A stretch of DNA of 20,140 nucleotides from an uncultured Mailhella sp. (GTDB lineage Bacteria; Desulfobacterota; Desulfovibrionia; Desulfovibrionales; Desulfovibrionaceae), in contig NZ_CAJJIC010000037.1 in NCBI RefSeq assembly GCF_905187505.1, positions 1 through 20,140 on the forward strand, in the 5' to 3' direction. The position numbers and the translations under genes were made by a program. Every line of letters begins with the position of its first letter. Within the stretch, counting starts at the first letter, position 1. The notes under the pieces are model-generated. The model searched no databases and was not told the DNA's origin. It saw only the letters and a program-made list of their open reading frames with translations. Of the stretch, positions 8,212 to 14,900 are shown in pieces.

Positions 8212-8240
8212 TTGATATTCACCTGCGGAGCGGTTAAAGT
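8212..8240 (+). promoter_or_regulatory. Possible sigma-70 promoter of the HTH regulator
   Basis: TTGATA (8212-8217), a 17-base spacer and TAAAGT (8235-8240). It would give a leader of about 170 bases holding the GAACA sites. A second, start-proximal -10 (TATATT near 8393) is an alternative. Confidence 0.35.
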
Positions 8241-8285
8241 CGACAAGTCAACGGTACTTTTCAATCGCCCGCATTTCTGCTTTTA

Positions 8286-8417
8286 GAACATTTTTCTGTT
8301 CGAGTAAAGCAGAATTATAGGGACAAAACTAAAATTATGCCCAATGTTCTTGTTTTTTGTTTTCTTTCAGGGGGTTGATGCTTATATTTTCGTCCCTCCG
8401 GAAGGAATGAACATTGG
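8286..8417 (+). promoter_or_regulatory. Operator-like GAACA inverted repeats upstream of the HTH regulator
   Basis: There are four GAACA/TGTTC half-sites in 132 bases: GAACA-N6-TGTTC at 8286-8301, then CCAATGTTC at 8341-8349 facing GAACATTGG at 8409-8417, a perfect 9-bp inverted repeat with a 59-base gap. The last site lies between the ribosome site and the start codon at 8418. Repeated sites before a CI-like repressor gene suggest autoregulation by looping or paired operators. Confidence 0.45.
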
Positions 8418-8921
8418 ATGCTGGACGTTTGCCCTATGACCACACTCGGAGAACGCATAAAATCTGTGCGAGGCAGCATATCTCAGGAGGCGTTTTCGCG
8501 TGAGCTCGGCATAAGCAAGGGCTCGCTGGGCTTTTATGAGCGGAATGAAAATCTGCCCAACACCGACGTTGTATTAAAAATCTGTTCAAAGACGGGGGTC
8601 CGGCTGGAGTGGCTTCTGACGGGAGACGGTCCCATGCGGGACGCTTCCGGCGTTTCGGGGAACGCGGCGGGAGATGCGGACGACGGCATGTCGGAGGAAC
8701 AGGCGGCCTGTCTTCGCTGCCTCATGCTGGAAAAGAGGCTGGATCGTCTGGAAGACGAGCGCCGGGAACTGGCGGCCGAGAACCGTCTTTTGTGGAAGGA
8801 AAACGCCGGACTGCGGGAGCGCTGCGCGCGCTTTGAGGAGCGCGAGAAGCAGGGAGGGCTCATGCCTCCTTTCGAGCCCTCGCCGGTGGTCCGCTCCAGT
8901 AAGGGCACGGAAAAGGGGTAG
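8418..8921 (+). CDS. CI-like helix-turn-helix transcriptional regulator with coiled-coil tail
   Basis: A 167-residue protein. Residues 9-73 are an XRE/phage CI-type DNA-binding domain: GERIKSVRGSISQEAF, turn ELGISKGSLGFYERNENLPN, and the closing LEWLLTGDGPM typical of the Bac_CI_repr family. Residues about 95-145 are a heptad-like Glu/Arg/Leu-rich helix expected to dimerise the protein. No S24 peptidase domain follows, so it should not be cleaved in the SOS response as lambda CI is. No phage or integrase genes surround it. GGAAGGA ends 11 bases before this ATG; the ATG at 8436 (MTTLGERI) is a possible alternative with a poorer ribosome site. The upstream GAACA sites are likely its own operators. 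Confidence 0.85.
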   Translation: MLDVCPMTTLGERIKSVRGSISQEAFSRELGISKGSLGFYERNENLPNTDVVLKICSKTGVRLEWLLTGDGPMRDASGVSGNAAGDADDGMSEEQAACLRCLMLEKRLDRLEDERRELAAENRLLWKENAGLRERCARFEEREKQGGLMPPFEPSPVVRSSKGTEKG

Positions 8922-9560
8922 CGTTGCGGCGGCACGTTCTGCCGCGTCCGGCCTGCGTCTTTGCCGCATGGAGGCGTCCGGCCTCCGTCTTTGAGAATCC
9001 TTTCCTGCGCGTTCCGATGCGGGGGCCCGCCGCAGGGAAAGCGGCCGCGGGGACACCGCCGCGGGGAAGCGCCGTTTCCGTGGATGCCCTGCCGGGGGGC
9101 GGATTGTCCGGCGTCTGGTGAAGAAGGCCGTCGCGGCCTGATGGTGTGGAGGAAATTTCGACGCGCGCCGTCGGGAAAAGCGTCCGGCGCAACGTCGGCA
9201 ACGCGCCTTCGTTTTCGGGAAGCGTGCTCTTCCGCAGCGCACGATTGATCCTCTCGGCTGGAGAGCGCCGCCCTGTCCGCCCGGGGCGCTTGCGGAGAGC
9301 CGGGAGCGGCGCGTCTTTTCCGGCCGGACAGCGTTCCGGGGCACTCCGATGACGGCGGACGATGACGGCCCGGACTTCTGCCGGCAGGCATGGGCCGTCT
9401 TGTGTCCGTCGGCGACCCGTCCTCTCCGTTCCGGGAAGCGGCAAGTCTCGGCGGAAGGTGAGGCCGCTTCGGGAAAAGACGGCTTTTGGGCGTTCTTTCG
9501 GGCGCAAAAAAGGGCGGGACGGCGTCCCGCCCGGAGCCGCGCTCATGCGGCGGATGCGTT
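8922..9560. other. Gene-free spacer with a 30-bp tandem repeat and a leftward terminator
   Basis: It lies between convergent genes. GCGTCCGGCCTGCGTCTTTG (8944-8963) recurs with one change at 8974-8993, a 30-base period. The right end carries the terminator for the minus-strand gene. No U-tract terminator for the HTH gene is evident; a weak GCGGCA/TGCCGC hairpin sits just after its stop. Open frames here look random. Confidence 0.5.
9506..9532 (-). terminator. Rho-independent terminator of the candidate selenoprotein gene
   Basis: A perfect 9-bp stem GGGCGGGAC/GTCCCGCCC (9512-9520 and 9524-9532) with a 3-base loop, followed on the minus strand by six Ts (9511-9506). It lies 28 bases beyond the distal stop at 9561, not beyond the internal UGA, consistent with the full frame being one gene. 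Confidence 0.85.
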
Positions 9561-11024
9561 TCAGCGGCTCATGACGATGCCCTGCTCTTCAAGGTCGTCA
9601 TAGAGCATGTTGAGGGACATTCGCAGCGCGAAGGGGCTGATGGACTTGTTTTCCAGGTTGGCCAGAAGATCGATGTTGTGACCCTTGGCGAACGAGGCGA
9701 GGTTGGGGCTTTTGTTGCCGTCGGCGTCTTCAAAGTGCCAGGCCTTGACCTGCTTGCCGTCAAAGTCGTCGATCACGATGCGGAAGTAGTTTTCGGGACC
9801 AGCAAACACGTTGCTGGCGCTGTCGAGAACGATCTCGTCGGTGTTTTCGAGAATGATCTCATTCAGCTCGCTGCAGGATGCTCAGGTGTCGGGGCGAACC
9901 GTGAAGCGCGGATCGCCCGGCCAGGCCTGCGGATTCTTCAGGCTGAACACGCCGCTGAACATGTCGAGCCTCACCTTGCCGTCGCTCGTGAGCACTCCGT
10001 CAGGATGAAGCATGGCCACCTGCACGCGCACCTTGCCGTCGGCGGAGGCCATCTGCCACTTTGCCCGCTCTGCCGGGCTGGAGGGCAGGTAGTCAAGGGC
10101 GTGCTTGTCGAGCATTCCCTTGAATTCCTTCACGGTTTCCTTGCCGTTTTCGGCAAGGGCTATCTTTGCCGAGTCCTTGCCCACGGAGAGAACCTTCACC
10201 GTGGCATTGCCGACCTTCACGCTGTCTCCCGCCTTGTAGGCGCCGGAAACGCGGGGTTCGGAGGTGAGCCATATTTCGGTGAGGCTGGGCGTGGCGAATT
10301 CCTTCACTTCCACTTCGGTGGGGCTGGTTCTGCCCACGATGAGGTAGGACTTGCCGCTCGGATAGATGGAAGCGCCGAAGTAGCTCTTGTGCTGCACGGG
10401 CTCGCCGGTGGAGGCGGTGACGGGATGCCGTCCCTCGCTGAGGCCGAGACCGTGGAACTTGCCGGAGTTCACGTCCACGAGGGTGGGATCCACGGCCACC
10501 TGGAAGTTGGTGCCGTAGAAGTTGCCGGAAGATTTCATGATGCGCAGGCTGGAGTAGCCCGCGCTGTTGCCGTAGGGATGGGAGCTGCCGCTTACGAACT
10601 GCAGGGCGCGGGAGCCGTCGGGAAGAAGATTGATGGAATCGCCCTTCTTCATGACGCGGTTCTTCAGCACGAGGTATTCAAAGGCTTCGTCCACCTCCGA
10701 GTAGCGCTTGCCGAGCAGCATGACTTCGATGTTGGTCATGGTGCCTATGCTCGCGATGCGCGAACTGTAGTACAGTCCGGCCGGAGGAATGACGATCTTG
10801 CCGTCGCGGATGAAGCTTTTGCGGATGACCACGCCTTCGCTGATGCGGCGCTGACCGAGGTAAAGATCGAGGTCGGCGGCCTTGAATCCGGGAACTTTGG
10901 CGATGATGGCCGCGTTGCGGGCCGGGGCCTGCATGAGCGCCGATTCGGAGGCCGCCGAGGCCGCCGAAGGCAGAAGCAGGGCGAGCGCGAGGCTCGCGCC
11001 TTTGAACCACAGGTGTCTGTTCAT
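9561..11024 (-). CDS. Exported protein of unknown family with in-frame UGA: candidate selenoprotein (U-x-x-C)
   Basis: The reading frame is 487 codons if UGA codon 381 (9882-9884) is read as selenocysteine. Without recoding it stops at 380 residues. Residues 1-24 are a Sec signal peptide (MNRHLWFK, hydrophobic core, cleavage after ASA), so the product is periplasmic or secreted. I do not recognise the family. The 106 codons after the UGA stay in frame and look coding (NYFRIVIDDFDGKQVKAWHF, 422-441). The recoded motif is Sec381-Ala-Ser-Cys384, and Cys384 is the only cysteine in the protein, which is what a selenenyl-sulfide redox pair would need. A hairpin follows the UGA. The start has GGGAG 6 bases upstream; an ATG two codons earlier abuts that site and is less likely. 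Alternatives are a nonsense mutation of a CxxC or Trp codon, or a true two-part pseudogene. Confidence 0.7.
9848..9870 (-). promoter_or_regulatory. Candidate bacterial SECIS hairpin downstream of the UGA
   Basis: In the mRNA, CGAG (nt 15-18 counting U of UGA as 1), a bulged CUG, AAUG, apical loop AGAU (26-29), CAUU and CUCG (34-37): eight pairs with a 3-nt bulge on the 5' side. The loop contains G and begins 22 nt after the UGA. A small loop with an essential G at about this distance, and a 5' bulge, are general traits of SelB-binding bacterial SECIS elements. Folding was done by eye. Confidence 0.4.
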
Positions 11025-11124
11025 GGACATCTCCCTGAGCTGAGGTTGCAAAGCGCCTGCCGGAACGCGGTTCGCCGTGCATGACGACCGGCGCGCTTTG
11101 CCGGAACCAAGTTTCCTGCCCCAC

Positions 11125-11153
11125 GGTATAAAACGACGTAAAAAAAATTACAA
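11125..11153 (-). promoter_or_regulatory. Probable sigma-70 promoter of the candidate selenoprotein gene
   Basis: On the minus strand TTGTAA (11153-11148), 17 bases and TATACC (11130-11125), inside an AT-rich island. The predicted leader is about 95 bases. It indicates transcription separate from the WYL gene upstream. Confidence 0.4.
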
Positions 11154-11259
11154 GGCGTGTCGACATTTTTTTCGTGTTCAGAGAAAAGCGGGCAGCAGGA
11201 GAAGGGGAGAATGACGGGCCCTCCGGCGGAGAAGGGCCGCGGAGGGAAAGGGGCGTCGA

Positions 11260-11312
11260 GAATGCGGCTCTGCCGCAGGGAAAGGGGAATGCGGCGTGCC
11301 GCAGGGGAAGGA
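11260..11312 (+). repeat. Two tandem 25-bp hairpin repeats
   Basis: The two copies start GAATGCGGC, carry GCCGCAGGG, and end AAGG; each can fold as TGCGGC with a 2-3 base loop and GCCGCA. The function is unknown. Confidence 0.45.
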
Positions 11313-11326
11313 GCCGCGGCAGAGGC

Positions 11327-11369
11327 AAAAGGGGATCGGCGCGGCCGTCGTTGTCCGACGGGCCGCGCC
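11327..11369 (-). terminator. Terminator hairpin of the WYL regulator
   Basis: GGCGCGGCC-GTCG (11338-11350), loop TTGTC, CGAC-G-GGCCGCGCC (11356-11369): 13 pairs with one bulged G. On the minus strand it is followed by GATCCCCTTTT, a weak U-tract. It lies 37 bases after the WYL stop. Confidence 0.6.
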
Positions 11370-11405
11370 GGGGCGAAGAAGCGCGCTTCGCCCGGAAAGC
11401 GCGCG

Positions 11406-12365
11406 TCACTCTTCGCCGTCGGGAATGACCTCGGCATCCTTGCCGAACATGCTCGCCCAGCGCACGACTTCCTGCGGATCGGCGACGCGCATGGTGAACA
11501 GCACCTCATCCGGGCCGTTCAGTCTGAGCTTTTTGTCGGCGTGCCCTATCCTTTCCCGAACATAGCGTGATGCCTGACCGGTGAAGCGTATGGTCACGGG
11601 TCGGCTGCCGTCCGCAGACGGCGTTTCCTGGACGCCTTTGGCCTTGGCGGAAAAGCCGTCGTCGGCGTCCACGGGCCAGCGCAGGCTCATGCCGGTGTCT
11701 TCCACCTTCTGAATGCCGCTCACGCGAAAGGCCTTCCACTGGCAGGGCGATTCGTCCACGGTGCGCGCGTACAGATACAGCGCCTGTCGTCTGAGGTAGA
11801 GATGCCGGGGATCTATTTCGCGCCAGCGCGTGTCCCATGCGCCGCGGCCCGCGTAAAGGATGCGTATTCTTTTTCCCTGGGAGACCGCGTCGAGCAGCGG
11901 CGAGAGCGATTCCGTCGTCGTGCCGCTTCTCCAGCCGGGCAGGCTCTTGTCGAAGGCGGAGAGCATCTGTTCCCGAAAGGGCGAGGGCATGCCTCCCGCC
12001 AGCTTTCTGCCCGCGTCCGCGGCGAGCGAGGCGAGCAGACCGTCGTCCGTGGCGCAGAGCTGCTCCATGGCCAGCATGAGAATGAGACGGTTGGGCAGGC
12101 TCAGATCGAGCGTGGACACGAGCCGGTCTTCCAGAATGCGGAAGCCGTGCTTCTTGCCGTAGCTGAAGCGGAAACCGGCTTCGGCGAGTGCGGCCTTGTC
12201 CTTGTAAAACTGACTTCTGCTTATGCCGAGGTCGCTTCGCAGTGCCTCAAGAGGACGACGGGGATCTTTGCGGATGGCCTGCACGATGCGCAGCAGACGG
12301 GAAATTCGCGACCCTCCCTCGCCGGAGGAGGCGTGGCCAGGTGCAGATGTCGGATGGGAAAACAT
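11406..12365 (-). CDS. WYL-domain HTH transcriptional regulator
   Basis: A 319-residue protein with the usual layout of WYL regulators. A winged helix-turn-helix lies at about 20-78 (ISRLLRIVQAI, then SDLGISRSQFYKDKAALAEAG), a linker at 80-150, a WYL domain at about 155-222 (GKRIRILYAGRG, then DPRHLYLRRQALYLYARTVD, where the signature WYL reads LYL), and a C-terminal WCX-type domain (about 255-315, VTIRFTGQASRYVRERI). WYL domains are thought to bind nucleic-acid or nucleotide ligands; the target here is unknown. The ATG at 12365 has GGAG 11-14 bases upstream; codons further upstream are Arg-rich and unlikely to be translated. Its neighbour on the same strand is the candidate selenoprotein, but separate terminator and promoter signals argue against one transcript. 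Confidence 0.87.
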   Translation of the reverse strand: MFSHPTSAPGHASSGEGGSRISRLLRIVQAIRKDPRRPLEALRSDLGISRSQFYKDKAALAEAGFRFSYGKKHGFRILEDRLVSTLDLSLPNRLILMLAMEQLCATDDGLLASLAADAGRKLAGGMPSPFREQMLSAFDKSLPGWRSGTTTESLSPLLDAVSQGKRIRILYAGRGAWDTRWREIDPRHLYLRRQALYLYARTVDESPCQWKAFRVSGIQKVEDTGMSLRWPVDADDGFSAKAKGVQETPSADGSRPVTIRFTGQASRYVRERIGHADKKLRLNGPDEVLFTMRVADPQEVVRWASMFGKDAEVIPDGEE

Positions 12366-12954
12366 CGTCAAGGGACTCCAGAGAAATTTTTCGGACTGGT
12401 TCACATGGGCTCGGGCAAACAGCGTTCGTTTTCGCGCGGCTGCCTTCCGCGCGACGCGCACGGATGCCGTTTTCGCGTCATCATGCGTTTTTCCGGCGTG
12501 CGGCTCAGGGAAAGCGTTTTTTAAGCGAAAGATATTATTTTATTGGACAGCCGAAATTCGGCGGAAAGTCAAAGGGATTCTCGCAGGAAGTCCACAACAG
12601 TGTGGCTCAGGGAAGCAGATTTTTGTCGGAGTCTCCTCATGCGTGGATTGTTTGTGCGGGCGAAGGCTCCGTTTTTTCTTCTCCGCGGCCTTGCGGCGGC
12701 AGGGATTTCGTGCCCCGGTCGGGCGTTTTCGGCCGGAGCGGGGCGTTTTCCGGCGAAGGCACGCAAAGACGGGAGGGAAGAGCCTGCGGCGACGATGCGC
12801 AAAGACGGGGGGGCGTTTTTGCCGCAGGCGGCCGGGCGCACGTTACGGCTCACGCGTTCCGCAATGCGCCGGAAACGGCAAGGGACCGCCCCCGGAAGAG
12901 GACGGTCCCTTGAATGCGGCCTGTCATGCGCGCGGCATGAGGCGGAAGGAGTGG
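12366..12954. other. Gene-free region between the WYL gene and dctM
   Basis: It contains a 13-bp palindrome GCCGAAATTCGGC (12550-12562) in an AT-rich island about 185 bases before the WYL start, which could be a promoter or operator zone. It also holds a 9-bp stem GCCTGCGGC/GCCGCAGGC with a 30-base loop (12782-12829), and the dctM terminator hairpin. No reading frame looks genuine. Confidence 0.5.
12880..12911 (-). terminator. Terminator hairpin of the TRAP transporter operon
   Basis: AAGGGACCG/CGGTCCCTT (12880-12888 and 12903-12911) forms 9 perfect pairs plus two more after a mismatch. On the minus strand only a weak GCCGTTT tract follows. It lies 44 bases past the dctM stop. Confidence 0.6.
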
Positions 12955-14250
12955 CTACATGCCGAGCAGTCTCGGCAGGAAGAGCGTGATGTCGGGGAAG
13001 AGCACGATGACCACGAGGGCGAGCGCGGAGGCGGCCAGCATGGGCAGCACGGGCGGGATGATCTCCTCCATGGTGAGGTTGCTTATCTTCGCGCCCACGT
13101 ACAGGTTGACGGCCACGGGCGGGGTCACCTGACCGAGGGCGAGGTTGATGGTCATCATCACGCCGAACCACACGGGATCCCAGCCGAAGTGAGCCATGAT
13201 GGGCATGAGGAAGGGCAGGAGCACGTAGTAGATGGAAATGGCGTCGAGCAGCATGCCCGCGATGAAGAGAATGACGTTGATGAGCAGAAGGAGCACGATG
13301 GGATTGTCGGAAAGGGAAAGCAGCACGGAGGCGCCGCGTTCCACAAGTCCCACGGTGCTGGCCACCCAGGCGTAGAGGCCGGCGCAGGTGACCACGAACA
13401 TGATGACCGCGGTGGCCTTCACCGATTCCACGAGCACGTCGATGAGAATGGAGACCTTGTTGATGGTGCGGTAGATGAACACGCCCACGAAGAGGCCGTA
13501 GAAGATGGCCACGGCCGCGGCTTCGGTGGGGGTGAACACGCCGCCGTAGATGCCGCCGAGAATGACCACAGGGGTCATGACGCCCCAGAAGGCCTCGCGC
13601 AGGGCCTTCGACACGGGCATGCTTCTGGGCTTGCCGCGATAGCCCTTCTTGCGGGAGGTGATGAGCACCGAGCCCATGAGGAAGAGGGCCACCACCACGC
13701 CGGGAATGAAGCCCGCGGCGAAGAGGGCGGGCACGGACACGTCGGCGATGCCGCCGTACACGATGAAGGCGATGCTCGGCGGAATGACGATGGCAAGGCC
13801 GGAGGTGACGGACACCGTGGCCGCGGCGAAGGGCTTGTCGTAGCCGCTCTTGACCATGGCGGGGATGAGGATGAGGCCGAGGGCCGCCACGGTGGCCGGG
13901 CCGGAGCCGCTCACCGCGCCCCAGAAGGTGGCCACGCCTACGGTGGCCACGGCAAGGCCGCCGGTCATGTTGCCCACGATGGCTTCCACCAGCGTGACGA
14001 TGCGGGCGGCAATGCCCGCGCGTTCCATGATGAAGCCCGCGAGAATGAAGAAGGGAATGGCGAGCAGCGGCACCTTGGCGATGCCGGCAAAGAAGTTGTA
14101 GGAGAGCATGTCTATGCCCATGTCCCACCACCAGCCCACGAAGATGGCGGAAAGGCCCAGGGAAATGGCGATGGGCACGCGGAAGATGAGCGGGATGATG
14201 AAGGTGATGAGCAGCCAGAATGCCGGGTCCTTGAAAAGTTCCATGTCCAT
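12955..14250 (-). CDS. dctM: TRAP transporter large permease subunit (DctM family)
   Basis: A 431-residue integral membrane protein with about 12 hydrophobic segments, the usual DctM size. Family signatures are GAVSGSGPATVAALG (111-125), GGIYGGVFTPTEAAAVA (about 237-253) and LGQVTPPVAVNLYVGAKI (about 377-394). It forms the ion-driven channel that takes substrate from the periplasmic binding protein, together with the small DctQ subunit. The substrate is likely an organic acid, but nothing here names it. The ATG at 14250 has CGGAGAA about 8 bases upstream; an ATG two codons later is possible. It is the last gene of the minus-strand cluster, 117 bases after dctQ, with a hairpin in that gap. Confidence 0.95.
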   Translation of the reverse strand: MDMELFKDPAFWLLITFIIPLIFRVPIAISLGLSAIFVGWWWDMGIDMLSYNFFAGIAKVPLLAIPFFILAGFIMERAGIAARIVTLVEAIVGNMTGGLAVATVGVATFWGAVSGSGPATVAALGLILIPAMVKSGYDKPFAAATVSVTSGLAIVIPPSIAFIVYGGIADVSVPALFAAGFIPGVVVALFLMGSVLITSRKKGYRGKPRSMPVSKALREAFWGVMTPVVILGGIYGGVFTPTEAAAVAIFYGLFVGVFIYRTINKVSILIDVLVESVKATAVIMFVVTCAGLYAWVASTVGLVERGASVLLSLSDNPIVLLLLINVILFIAGMLLDAISIYYVLLPFLMPIMAHFGWDPVWFGVMMTINLALGQVTPPVAVNLYVGAKISNLTMEEIIPPVLPMLAASALALVVIVLFPDITLFLPRLLGM

Positions 14251-14272
14251 GCGTTGTTCTCCGTGAAGGGAT

Positions 14273-14304
14273 GCCGATTCGGCAAAAAAGGCTTGCCGTT
14301 CGGC
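14273..14304 (-). promoter_or_regulatory. Intergenic hairpin between dctQ and dctM
   Basis: Two stacked stems, GCCGA/TCGGC outside and CGGCAA/TTGCCG inside (11 pairs with a small internal loop), lie just before the dctM ribosome site. It may slow RNA decay or tune dctM translation. It is not followed by a U-run. Confidence 0.4.
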
Positions 14305-14367
14305 TGCGTTTTTGTGACGTGCGTTTGTCGGGAAGGGGCCCGTGCGGGAAGGACCGCGACGGGGCGT

Positions 14368-14838
14368 CTAGTAGTTTCTGGTACGGAAGTCTTCCCAGAC
14401 CTTCTGGAGAATGCGCACGATGATGAGGGCGGAGAAGAGCGGCGTGGCGATGGTGTAGATCCACACCGGGATGGCCAGCGATTCGGACACCACGTCGAGC
14501 TCGATTTCGTCCACCACTTCAATGTAGCCCTGCCAGCAGAGGGCGGCGAAGAAGACGATGCTGCAAAGGGTGCCGAAAATGTACAGGAGCTTTCTGACGG
14601 GTCGGGGCATGGCGTCGTACAGCAGGTTCATGCTGAAGTTTCCGCCTTCGCGGAAGGCCCGCGCGGTGCCCAGAAGAACGATCCATACGAAGAGGTTGAC
14701 GGTCAGTTCTTCCGACGAGGAAAATGAGAGGTTGGTGCAGTAGCGCACGATCACGTTGATGAACGAGATGCACGCCATCACGGCAAGCAGAATGGCTCCG
14801 AGCAGTTCCTCGAAGCGTGCGTTCAGAAAGTTCCACAT
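14368..14838 (-). CDS. dctQ: TRAP transporter small permease subunit (DctQ family)
   Basis: A 156-residue membrane protein with four hydrophobic helices: about 8-32, 44-64 (LTVNLFVWIVLLGTARAFRE), 85-108 and 122-146. SSEELTVNLFVWIVLLGTA, with the charged pair before helix 2, is typical of DctQ. It pairs with DctM as the membrane unit of a TRAP importer. The ATG at 14838 follows a weak GGGGA site; the codons before it are charged and non-membrane, so the longer frame is unlikely. It sits 62 bases after dctP, with a hairpin between. Confidence 0.92.
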   Translation of the reverse strand: MWNFLNARFEELLGAILLAVMACISFINVIVRYCTNLSFSSSEELTVNLFVWIVLLGTARAFREGGNFSMNLLYDAMPRPVRKLLYIFGTLCSIVFFAALCWQGYIEVVDEIELDVVSESLAIPVWIYTIATPLFSALIIVRILQKVWEDFRTRNY

Positions 14839-14866
14839 AATGAGAATCCCCGATGATGAGAAAGGC

Positions 14867-14890
14867 GGGAGCGGCCCGGCAGTCGCTCCC
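14867..14890 (-). promoter_or_regulatory. Hairpin between dctP and dctQ (attenuator or processing element)
   Basis: A perfect 7-bp stem GGGAGCG/CGCTCCC with a 10-base loop lies 10 bases after the dctP stop, followed on the minus strand by GCCTTTC. A hairpin here commonly lets the binding protein be made in excess over the permease; that reading is inference. Confidence 0.5.
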
Positions 14891-14900
14891 GGAACACGGT

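Larger units (their letters stand above)
7072..8417. other. Long gene-free spacer between two divergent regulators
   Basis: This 1.35-kb stretch carries the diguanylate cyclase promoter at its left end and the HTH promoter/operator region at its right end. From about 7310 to 8160 it is GC-rich, and its open frames, including one of about 330 codons on the minus strand, are Arg/Pro/Ser-rich with no motif or ribosome site. GCGGCGCCGGAGGAAAG occurs exactly at 7431-7447 and 7532-7548. CTGTCCGGA occurs at 8185-8193 and 8201-8209, a 16-base period, just before the AT-rich promoter zone. Confidence 0.5.
11025..11405. other. Promoter region with small twin hairpins and the WYL terminator
   Basis: The promoter of the candidate selenoprotein lies at 11125-11153. 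A purine-rich stretch holds two near-identical 25-base copies (11260-11285 and 11288-11312), each with the mini-hairpin TGCGGC-loop-GCCGCA. The WYL terminator is at 11338-11369. No gene is seen. Confidence 0.5.

Noticed and set aside
8286..8301. LexA (SOS) box at GAACA-N6-TGTTC
   Set aside because: The spacing does not match either the E. coli CTGT-N8-ACAG box or the GAAC-N4-GTTC form, and further GAACA sites nearby point to the adjacent regulator.
9561..9809. The distal part of the selenoprotein frame as a separate small gene starting at a GTG codon
   Set aside because: No ribosome site precedes it, and coding-like sequence in the same frame runs unbroken from the UGA to this point, so it is better read as the C-terminus of one protein.
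9882..9884. Genome-wide reading of UGA as Trp as an explanation for the in-frame UGA
   Set aside because: Other sound genes here (msbA, the diguanylate cyclase, the WYL regulator and this gene's own final stop) end in TGA, so UGA is a normal stop.
9486..11084. Plus-strand frame of about 530 codons opposite the candidate selenoprotein
   Set aside because: It lacks an own ribosome site and family pattern and has shadow composition. The minus strand has the signal peptide, promoter, ribosome site and terminator.
12223..14727. Very long plus-strand frame (over 800 codons) opposite dctM and dctQ
   Set aside because: It is a His/Asp/Glu/Gly-rich shadow of the membrane protein codons; the minus-strand proteins have clear TRAP signatures.
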